The notes beneath the pieces were generated by a model that ran no database searches, was not told the origin of the DNA, and saw only the letters and a program-made list of their open reading frames with translations. Shown piece after piece: positions 8,115-15,120 of a DNA stretch of 15,120 bases (its first letter is position 1; each line of letters begins with the position of its first letter). A program made the translations under genes and the position numbers. Source of the stretch: a bacterium. Its GTDB lineage: Bacteria; UBP13; UBA5359. The stretch covers positions 1-15,120 of the forward strand of contig JAQVUQ010000014.1 of the NCBI GenBank assembly GCA_028699365.1, in the 5' to 3' direction.

Positions 8115-9197
8115 CTACTCTACATATCCGCTACACGGCAATGCACACGATTTCCTAACGACCAATTCCGTATCAAGAGTAATCTGTATTCTCTCCAGAG
8201 AACCGTGTAGAATAATCTCCACCAGCTTCTCTGCAGCCAGCTTGCCGACCTCATAGACGGGCTGATGGATGGTGGTCAGTGCTGGCCTGAGATAAGCCGA
8301 GGAACCGATATCGTCAAACCCTATTACCGAGATATCCTCCGGTATCGTTAAACCTCTATCCCGCAAGCAACGAATAGCACCGATAGCCATAAAATCTCCA
8401 GCCATGAATACAGCCGTCACATCTGAACGGATATGTATCAGCTTTTCCATCAATCTGTAACCGTCTTCTTCTCCGGCTGAGGTCTCTTCGATTATTATGT
8501 GCTCTTCATGCTCCAGTCCATGATCGGCCAAGGCTTTCCGATAACCGTTTAACCGGTCCTCCCACTCACAGGATATAAGGGCATTGCCTATGTAAGATAT
8601 CCTGCTGTGGCCAAGGCTTATAAGGTGCTCCATCACCTGACAGGCGCCACCAAAATTATCCGCCTGAACATAGTTCCTTTTATCAGACTGCGGTGGACGG
8701 CCGATAGATATAAAGGGCAAGCCTCGTCTCTCAAGATTATCCAGACATTCCTCTTCATCGAACCGGGGATAAAAGACTATAGCTCCATCAAAGGCACCGT
8801 TACCCTCCAAGGCACCTCCGTTGCCACCAGGCAGCAAAAGATTAAAACTATGTCCGGCAAAGCCGGCGCTGATGCCCTTGATCAACAAATTAAAAAACGG
8901 CATTGCCTCAACTTCACTGCCGTTGCTGCTCCAAGGGACAACAAGAGCTACCAGTTTATTGGCGGGAGATGGCCTGTCTGCCACAAAAGTGCCCTTGCCG
9001 TGAATCCTGTTTACCAGGCCATCTGCCACCAAAGATTCGATAGCCTCGCGCACGGTATTTCTGGCCACGCCGTATTCTTTGCTCAAGACATTCTCCGAAG
9101 GCATTCTGTCTCCGACCTTCACTTCATTGCCGGCCAGCATCTTATATAATATATTCTTGACTTCATCCCTTTTTAGCGGACGTTGAAGCAATGCCAT
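8115..9197 (-). CDS. GntR/LacI-hybrid transcriptional regulator (AraR-like architecture)
   Basis: Residues about 10-75 form a GntR winged helix: PSENVLSKEYGVARNTVREA followed by LVADGLVNRIHGKGTFV. Residues about 82-350 are a LacI-type periplasmic-binding-protein sensor domain, with VALVVPW, FDGAIVFYP, GACQVMEHLISLGHSRISYIG, TAVFMAGDFMAIGAI, ISVIGFDDIGSSAYLRPALTTI and VYEVGKLAAEKL. This is the arrangement of Bacillus AraR: a repressor released from DNA by a sugar. Two ATGs are possible. The AGGAG site ends 1 nt before ATG 9209 (too close) and 13 nt before ATG 9197 (far but usable); 9197 is chosen, giving 360 residues, with moderate doubt. The gene heads the glycan cluster, behind its own promoter and a palindromic site, so autoregulation and control of the downstream enzymes are likely. 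The effector is unknown; an amino sugar is a guess from the neighbours. Confidence 0.9.
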   Translation of the reverse strand: MALLQRPLKRDEVKNILYKMLAGNEVKVGDRMPSENVLSKEYGVARNTVREAIESLVADGLVNRIHGKGTFVADRPSPANKLVALVVPWSSNGSEVEAMPFFNLLIKGISAGFAGHSFNLLLPGGNGGALEGNGAFDGAIVFYPRFDEEECLDNLERRGLPFISIGRPPQSDKRNYVQADNFGGACQVMEHLISLGHSRISYIGNALISCEWEDRLNGYRKALADHGLEHEEHIIIEETSAGEEDGYRLMEKLIHIRSDVTAVFMAGDFMAIGAIRCLRDRGLTIPEDISVIGFDDIGSSAYLRPALTTIHQPVYEVGKLAAEKLVEIILHGSLERIQITLDTELVVRKSCALPCSGYVE

Positions 9198-9219
9198 AGA
9201 TATAATCATACTCCTGTTA

Positions 9220-9241
9220 ACTTGTTCTACATCCTACAAGT
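9220..9241. promoter_or_regulatory. Candidate operator palindrome ACTTGT-N10-ACAAGT over the transcription start
   Basis: Perfect 6-bp arms at 9220-9225 and 9236-9241 lie immediately downstream of the -10 element, covering the predicted start site. The half site ACTTGT matches the outer half of known AraR-type operators (ACTTGT..ACAAGT), although the spacer is longer here. It fits a repressor site for the GntR/LacI hybrid. Confidence 0.5.
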
Positions 9242-9270
9242 AAGATACCACTGGGGCATATACTTGTCAA
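9242..9270 (-). promoter_or_regulatory. Sigma70-type promoter of the regulator-led glycan operon
   Basis: On the minus strand TTGACA (9270-9265) is followed after exactly 17 nt by TATCTT (9247-9242). The -35 is perfect and the -10 matches four of six consensus bases. Transcription would begin near 9235, giving a leader of about 26-39 nt before the regulator start. This is the strongest promoter I can see in the window and the probable driver of the genes down to at least 1874. Confidence 0.7.
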
Positions 9271-9276
9271 TAGACA
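9262..9276. promoter_or_regulatory. Second ACTTGT half site with TGTC-AATA-GACA dyad at the -35 element
   Basis: A further ACTTGT (9262-9267) overlaps the -35 box and starts a TGTC-AATA-GACA dyad (9265-9276 approximately). It is in the same orientation as the 9220 half site and exactly 42 bp away, about four helical turns, which would suit binding on one DNA face or looping. Confidence 0.35.
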
Positions 9277-9327
9277 TAGCGTATTTTTCCAATACGGATG
9301 TGCGGCAGATAATTTCGACTAATCCAA

Positions 9328-10038
9328 TCACAACTTCCTGGCCAGTGCCGCTACACACACCACGGCTGCCCCTGCCTTGAGCAGGCAGGCCGAGCACTCA
9401 TGCACGGTGGCGCCGGTGGTCATAACGTCGTCCACCAGCAAGACCCTCTCTCCGCCCTGCAGCGCTCCAGGCAGCGGGCTGAAGGCTCGTTTGAGGTTGG
9501 CGTGCCGTTCTTTCCGGTTCAGGGTATGTTGAGGCAGGGATGGCTTTACTCTGGACAGAGTCTGCCGGTAGGGCGGATTGCCTGCGGCAGCGCACAGGGA
9601 CCGGGCCAACAGTTCGGCCTGATTGTAGCCACGCTCTCGCTGACGTTCGGCATGCAGAGGCACTGAAGTTACCAGGTCGATCCGCACTTCCGATAGCCGC
9701 TCTCTCAGGACTTCCGCCAGATAGCGCCCTAATGGGTCAGCCAGTTCCGGGTGACGGCAGTATTTGAACTGATGGATGATATCGCGCCAGCGGCCCTCAT
9801 AGGGAGCCGCTGCCAGCGCCAGTGAGTAGGGCGGCTTGTCCGTCCGGCAATGCAGGCAGATGGTGCCGTCGCCGGGCAGACCGCAGCACGGACAGACCAT
9901 CGTTCCCAACCGGGGAAGGCCTGTCAGACAACTGCGGCACAGCGCCTCTCCGGCACGCCCGCATATCAGGCATGAAGAAGGAAAGAGGAGGGACAGAGTC
10001 CCTCCCCATAGCTTGATAATTGTCTCCGCAAGGCTCAC
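9328..10038 (-). CDS. comF: ComF-family phosphoribosyltransferase-like protein
   Basis: The 236-residue product has the ComF layout: an N-terminal zinc-ribbon-like region with CxxC pairs (C23/C26, C34/C37, C49/C52, C61/C64), a linker, then a type I PRTase fold with RxRGYNQ at about 135-140 and the PRPP-binding loop [13 protein letters not shown] at about 199-211. In transformable bacteria ComF/GntX members take part in DNA uptake, but ComF homologues are widespread and their biochemical role is unsettled, so competence cannot be claimed from this alone. It begins with GTG at 10038, overlapping the metK stop as GTGA, so it is likely translated by coupling with metK. No T-tailed terminator follows; the gap 9210-9327 has only a CGTATT/AATACG hairpin at 9280-9296. 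Confidence 0.9.
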   Translation of the reverse strand: MSLAETIIKLWGGTLSLLFPSSCLICGRAGEALCRSCLTGLPRLGTMVCPCCGLPGDGTICLHCRTDKPPYSLALAAAPYEGRWRDIIHQFKYCRHPELADPLGRYLAEVLRERLSEVRIDLVTSVPLHAERQRERGYNQAELLARSLCAAAGNPPYRQTLSRVKPSLPQHTLNRKERHANLKRAFSPLPGALQGGERVLLVDDVMTTGATVHECSACLLKAGAAVVCVAALARKL

Positions 10039-11240
10039 AGCCCTGCCTGTTGCCCCAGTTCGGCGGCCTTGTCGGTGCGCTCCCAGGGAAGATCCAGTTC
10101 CGGACGGCCAAAGTGCCCGTAGGCTGCCGTCTGACGGTAAATGGGGCGCCGCAGATCCAGTCTTTTGATGATCATGCCCGGCCGCAGATCGAAGTTGGCC
10201 TCCACCAGGGCGGCGATACGGGAATCGTCTATGGCTCCGGTGCCGAAGGTATCCACCATGATGGAAAGGGGCTTGGCTACGCCGATGGCATAGGCCACCT
10301 GAACTTCACAGCGCGCTGCCAGTCCGGCTGCCACCACGTTCTTGGCCACCCAACGGGCGGCGTATCCGGCCGAGCGATCCACCTTGGTGGGATCTTTGCC
10401 GGAGAAGGCGCCGCCGCCGTGCCGGGCCATGCCGCCGTAGGTATCGATGATGATCTTGCGACCGGTCAGGCCGGTATCGCCCTGCGGACCGCCGATGACG
10501 AAGCGGCCGGTGGGATTGATGTAATATTTGATATTCTTTGAGATCATCCCTTCCGGCAGCACCGGCTTGATGACGTTCTCCGTAACGTCGTCTCTGATCT
10601 TCTCCCAGCTCTCCTTGGGACAGTGCTGGGCGGCTATGAGCACGGAATCTATCTCCACCGGGCGATGGTCCTCATAGCGGATGGTGATCTGGGATTTGCC
10701 GTCGGGGCGCAGATAGGGCATGGTGCCGTCCTTGCGCACTTCCGCCAGCCGCTTGGCCAGTTTGTGCGCCAGGCTGATAGGCATAGGCATCAATTCCTCG
10801 GTCTCATTGGTGGCGTAGCCGAACATCAACCCCTGATCTCCGGCTCCCAGAGATTCCAGGTCTTCATGCATCACCTCGCCGCCCTTGGCTTCAAAGGATT
10901 TGTCTACGCCCATGGCAATATCGGTGGATTGCTCCTTGATGGATACCAGCACCCCGCAAGTCTCGTTATCGAAGCCGTATTTGGCCCTGGTATAGCCTAT
11001 CTCGCCGATGGTGCGCCGGACAAGCTCCGGTATGTCCACATAACAGCCGGTGGTGATCTCCCCGGCCACCAGCACCAGGCCGGTGGTCAGCAGGGTCTCG
11101 CAAGCCACTCTGGCCATTGGATCCTTAGTCAGAATGGCATCCAGAACGGCATCCGATATCTGATCGGCCATCTTATCCGGGTGACCCTCGGTCACCGATT
11201 CCGAAGTAAAGAGATAACTACCTTTGGGCGTTACGTCCAT
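10035..11240 (-). CDS. metK: S-adenosylmethionine synthetase
   Basis: The 401-residue product is full length for MetK and makes S-adenosylmethionine from ATP and methionine in the cytosol. Signatures are in order: [13 protein letters not shown] (11-23, ATP/metal region), [12 protein letters not shown] (132-143), RPDGKSQ (178-184), [12 protein letters not shown] (251-262) and [16 protein letters not shown] (275-290, the phosphate loop). CGGAGGA lies about 9 nt upstream of ATG. It follows ahcY across a 160-bp gap filled by a composite palindrome and is coupled to comF. Placement beside ahcY puts both ends of the methylation cycle together. Confidence 0.98.
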   Translation of the reverse strand: MDVTPKGSYLFTSESVTEGHPDKMADQISDAVLDAILTKDPMARVACETLLTTGLVLVAGEITTGCYVDIPELVRRTIGEIGYTRAKYGFDNETCGVLVSIKEQSTDIAMGVDKSFEAKGGEVMHEDLESLGAGDQGLMFGYATNETEELMPMPISLAHKLAKRLAEVRKDGTMPYLRPDGKSQITIRYEDHRPVEIDSVLIAAQHCPKESWEKIRDDVTENVIKPVLPEGMISKNIKYYINPTGRFVIGGPQGDTGLTGRKIIIDTYGGMARHGGGAFSGKDPTKVDRSAGYAARWVAKNVVAAGLAARCEVQVAYAIGVAKPLSIMVDTFGTGAIDDSRIAALVEANFDLRPGMIIKRLDLRRPIYRQTAAYGHFGRPELDLPWERTDKAAELGQQAGL

Positions 11241-11273
11241 GTGCTATAGTCCTCCGTTCCAGCTTAATTATTC

Positions 11274-11376
11274 AGGCTGAAGGCTGAAGGCTGAAGACTG
11301 AAGGCTATTAGTAGTTACGCTCAGGCAGTCTACTTGAGCGTTCTACTTCAGTCTTCAGCCTTAAAAGCTTCAGCCT
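11274..11376. repeat. Composite intergenic palindrome with heptanucleotide repeats, between ahcY and metK
   Basis: The left side is four tandem heptamers (three AGGCTGA, one AGACTGA; 11274-11301) plus a partial copy. The right side carries the complementary CTTCAGTC/TTCAGCC units. This gives perfect inverted arms of 17 bp (11287-11303 against 11346-11362), outer 9-bp arms (11274-11282 against 11368-11376) and an inner 7-bp pair ACGCTCA/TGAGCGT (11317-11323 against 11335-11341). Short blocks recur at 13787-13807 and 13922-13957. No T-tract follows on the minus strand, so it is not an obvious terminator; a REP/MITE-like dispersed element is more likely. Confidence 0.7.
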
Positions 11377-11400
11377 ATTTACCAGATAGTCTACCCGAGC

Positions 11401-13627
<2,227 letters not shown>

Positions 13628-13640
13628 GACAACCTCGCGT

Positions 13641-13680
13641 AAGTCTGAAGTCTAAAGTCTGAAGTCTGAAGTCTGAAGCT
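13641..13680. repeat. Tandem heptanucleotide repeat (AAGTCTG x5) just upstream of the PfkB kinase
   Basis: Five consecutive 7-bp units, AAGTCTG with one AAGTCTA variant, run from 13641 to 13675, ending in AAGCT. On the kinase mRNA they lie within the leader, close to the Shine-Dalgarno site. The unit is a single-base relative of the AGGCTGA heptamer at 11274 and TTCAGCC at 13931. Such heptamers expand and contract by slippage. Confidence 0.85.
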
Positions 13681-13728
13681 CGGCTGCGCCGAAGCTTTTA
13701 CCCGCCTTCGCTTTCAGCTACGGCGCGG

Positions 13729-13781
13729 TCGCCTCTCCATTAAGCCTTGCAGTAAACTGCAAAACTTTATGGCGTAGGCGA
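13729..13781 (-). promoter_or_regulatory. Long imperfect hairpin in the kinase-ahcY-metK leader
   Basis: Arms pair in series: TCGCCT/AGGCGA (13729-13734 with 13776-13781), CCAT/ATGG, AAG/CTT across one mismatch, then TTGCAGT/ACTGCAA (13747-13753 with 13756-13762). The two bases between the last stems are mismatched in plus RNA but form U-G wobbles in minus RNA, the sense of the downstream operon. It lies in a leader of about 230 nt. I do not recognise a SAM-I, SAM-II or SAH riboswitch consensus. It may be a leader regulator or simply part of a repeat element. Confidence 0.4.
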
Positions 13782-13786
13782 GTGGT

Positions 13787-13807
13787 TTACGCTCAGGCAT
13801 TCTCCTT
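13787..13807. repeat. Copy of a 21-bp intergenic block shared with 11315-11335
   Basis: TTACGCTCAGGCATTCTCCTT matches the block inside the ahcY-metK palindrome with two mismatches. With the block at 13922-13957 it shows the same dispersed element has left pieces on both sides of the kinase-ahcY pair. Confidence 0.6.
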
Positions 13808-13863
13808 TAGCCTATCAGTTAATGACAATTATCTTCAGGCCGGCTGGACAAGCAACGAAGCAT

Positions 13864-13872
13864 ATTATATCA
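13864..13872 (-). promoter_or_regulatory. Extended -10 promoter for the kinase-ahcY-metK-comF cluster
   Basis: The minus strand reads TGATATAAT, a perfect TATAAT preceded by the TGn extension (plus coordinates 13864-13872). No good -35 is present 17 nt upstream, which extended -10 promoters tolerate. Start near 13857 would give a leader of about 230 nt before the kinase ATG. Confidence 0.5.
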
Positions 13873-13921
13873 CAAGGGGATATAATCATCTATTATCAGT
13901 CCAGGCTGCCGGTCTATGCCC

Positions 13922-13957
13922 GAGCGTTCTCCTTCAGCCTTCAGTCTTCAGCCTAAA
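13922..13957. repeat. Heptamer repeat block following the nucleotidyltransferase gene
   Basis: GAGCGTTCTCCTTCAG is shared with 11336-11351 (one mismatch) and runs into three TTCAG-type heptamers (13931-13951), then CCTAAAAAGCT, paralleled at 11359-11369. It ends 4 bp from the stop of the nucleotidyltransferase gene. Confidence 0.65.
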
Positions 13958-13960
13958 AAG

Positions 13961-15034
13961 CTAGTTCACTACCGTTCCGGCAGCCACTCTGGATTCCGTT
14001 TCCACGTTCTTTCCCGGGCTTACCAGACAATCGTCTCCAAGTATGGCCATTGGGTTTATAACAGCTTCCCGGCCCACGATGCAGCTCCGGCCCAGAACAC
14101 ATCCGTCAAGCCGGACACCTGCTTCTATATTGCAATTCTCCCAAAGCACGGAAGCGCTGACCATAGCACCGGAAGCCACCCGGCAGCCGGCACCGATAAC
14201 CGTATTGGGCCCTATGAACGCACCGGCTTCCACCACGGCGCCCGGCCCCAGAACCACCGGGCCCGAGATAACGGCTCCATCGGCTACTTCGGCCTCTTCG
14301 GAAATATCGGCACAACCGTTTACCGGGCATCTGCCCTCCAGGACATCGTAATTGGCATCTCTATACTGCCTGAGCGTGCCGACATCGCACCAGTAATTCT
14401 TAAGCGCCAATCCGTAGAACGGTGCTCCGCGCTTTAACAGATCGGGAAAAACCTGACGCCCAAAATCATAGAATTCGTTCTCCGGGATATAGTTCAGAAT
14501 CTCCGGCTCAAAAACATAAATGCCCGTATTGGCCAGATTGCTGAAGGCCTCTTCCGGTTTAGGCTTCTCCTGAAAACGCTCGATGCGCCCGCCGTCATCG
14601 GTAACAACAATGCCGAAGTTGGAAGGATCATCCACTTCCGACATGGCGATGGTAGCCAGCGCTCCATTCTGCCGATGATGCTCCACCACCTTGGATATGG
14701 GCATGGAAGTCAGGTCGTCGCCGCCTATGACCACAAAGGTATCGTCGAAGAAACTCCCCACGCGACGCAAACCGCCGGCCGTGCCCATCAGCTCCTTCTC
14801 ACGGGAATAGGTCAGCTTCATTCCCAGAGAAGAACCGTCCCCGAAATACTCCTCTATACTGTTCTGAAGATAGTAAAGATTTATCATGACTTCGTCCACG
14901 CCCTGATCGGATAGAAGATTCAGAATGTGTTCCATAACCGGGCGGTTGGCAATGGGAACCATGGGCTTGGGAAGGCCGCTGGTCAGGGGATCAAGCCTGG
15001 ATCCGATGCCGGCGGCCAGTATCATTGCTTTCAT
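13961..15034 (-). CDS. Sugar-1-phosphate nucleotidyltransferase with left-handed beta-helix domain
   Basis: The 357-residue product has an N-terminal Rossmann-like nucleotidyltransferase domain (about 1-230): LAAGIGSRLDPLTSGLPKPM (6-25, NTP-binding loop and catalytic lysine), GTAGGL (84-89), GGDDLTS (104-110, metal and sugar-phosphate site) and RFQEKP. The C-terminal part (about 240-350) is made of hexapeptide repeats such as VISGPVVLGPGAVVEAGAFI, a left-handed beta-helix. Best match by architecture is the mannose-1-phosphate guanylyltransferase/GMPP-like or glucose-1-phosphate thymidylyl/adenylyltransferase family, making an NDP-sugar for polysaccharide or envelope glycan; nucleotide and sugar cannot be told apart here. 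AAAGGAG lies 9 nt before ATG. It is separated from the kinase cluster by a 333-bp spacer and is probably its own unit. Confidence 0.92.
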   Translation of the reverse strand: MKAMILAAGIGSRLDPLTSGLPKPMVPIANRPVMEHILNLLSDQGVDEVMINLYYLQNSIEEYFGDGSSLGMKLTYSREKELMGTAGGLRRVGSFFDDTFVVIGGDDLTSMPISKVVEHHRQNGALATIAMSEVDDPSNFGIVVTDDGGRIERFQEKPKPEEAFSNLANTGIYVFEPEILNYIPENEFYDFGRQVFPDLLKRGAPFYGLALKNYWCDVGTLRQYRDANYDVLEGRCPVNGCADISEEAEVADGAVISGPVVLGPGAVVEAGAFIGPNTVIGAGCRVASGAMVSASVLWENCNIEAGVRLDGCVLGRSCIVGREAVINPMAILGDDCLVSPGKNVETESRVAAGTVVN

Positions 15035-15058
15035 ATGGATGTTCTCCTTTACAGTTAC

Positions 15059-15064
15059 AGTATA
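15059..15064 (-). promoter_or_regulatory. Possible -10 element for the nucleotidyltransferase gene
   Basis: TATACT on the minus strand sits between the upstream terminator and the gene, about 25 nt before the ATG. I see no convincing -35 partner, as it would fall in the terminator hairpin. Confidence 0.25.
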
Positions 15065-15073
15065 AACTTCAAC

Positions 15074-15097
15074 AAAAAACCGGCCGTGTCCTGCCGG
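15074..15097 (-). terminator. Rho-independent terminator of an upstream gene outside the window
   Basis: On the minus strand the arms CCGGC and GCCGG (15097-15093 with 15084-15080) enclose an 8-nt loop and are followed at once by TTTTTT. It would end a transcript entering from beyond the right edge, isolating the nucleotidyltransferase gene from it. Confidence 0.75.
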
Positions 15098-15120
15098 AAT
15101 GTATGTGAGGGATTATTTTT

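Noticed and set aside
9280-9296. CGTATT/AATACG hairpin after comF as a terminator
   Set aside because: The stem is AT-rich and only 6 bp, and no T-tract follows on the minus strand.
10020-11249. Long plus-strand open frames opposite metK
   Set aside because: Both are antisense to metK, whose motifs are unmistakable, and show no domain of their own.
13641-13680. CRISPR-like array
   Set aside because: The units are contiguous 7-mers without spacers and no cas gene is nearby.
13677-13695. GC-rich hairpin followed by TTTT on the plus strand as a terminator
   Set aside because: No plus-strand gene exists to terminate; on the minus strand there is no T-tract after the stem.
13628-13960. SAM or SAH riboswitch upstream of the methyl-cycle genes
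   Set aside because: I could not match the conserved cores of SAM-I, SAM-II or SAH classes by eye, so only a structured leader is reported.
13782-13964. 60-codon plus-strand frame in the spacer
   Set aside because: It runs through repeat sequence and a promoter, lacks a ribosome binding site and resembles nothing known.

Overview
All eleven genes that can be supported lie on the minus strand, so the window reads right to left. It looks like a bacterial chromosome segment of moderate GC content. Class II-type gene organisation is typical: clear Shine-Dalgarno sites, short gaps and one 4-bp GTGA overlap. The prepilin-like protein ending in an H-X9-DG motif, the GntR/LacI hybrid regulator and the secreted LamG and carbohydrate-active enzymes together recall Armatimonadota, Planctomycetota/Lentisphaerota or related candidate phyla. 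The taxonomic guess is weak and rests on gene content only.

Right half (about 9300-15120) is conserved metabolism. It begins with a rho-independent terminator of an unseen upstream gene, then a sugar-1-phosphate nucleotidyltransferase with a left-handed beta-helix tail. A 333-bp spacer follows, carrying an extended -10 promoter, a long imperfect hairpin and heptanucleotide repeats. Next comes a methyl-cycle cluster: PfkB-family kinase, S-adenosylhomocysteine hydrolase (ahcY), S-adenosylmethionine synthetase (metK) and a ComF-family phosphoribosyltransferase overlapping metK. AhcY releases adenosine, MetK makes SAM, and the PfkB kinase may salvage adenosine (inference). A composite palindromic repeat sits between ahcY and metK.

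Left half (1-9300) is a glycan-degradation locus under a consensus-like promoter (TTGACA-17-TATCTT) that overlaps an ACTTGT-N10-ACAAGT palindrome. Gene order is GntR/LacI-hybrid regulator, prepilin-like pseudopilin, secreted LamG protein, two tandem secreted GH84-like enzymes, then, after two larger gaps, a zinc phospholipase C/P1 nuclease-like protein fused to a CBM4/9-like domain, and a partial polysaccharide-deacetylase-like gene running off the left edge. The first five genes are separated by only 11-36 bp.

The most interesting item is the pair of GH84-like proteins. Both keep the Asp-Asp catalytic pair and several family landmarks, but the usual N-terminal barrel motif (RG-x-x-EGFYG) is not recognisable in either, and each carries a different C-terminal module: a Ca-binding FG-GAP propeller in one, a mutarotase-like beta-sandwich in the other. 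With an embedded regulator and pseudopilin, the cluster looks like a self-contained, ligand-controlled amino-sugar glycan utilisation unit not built on SusCD.
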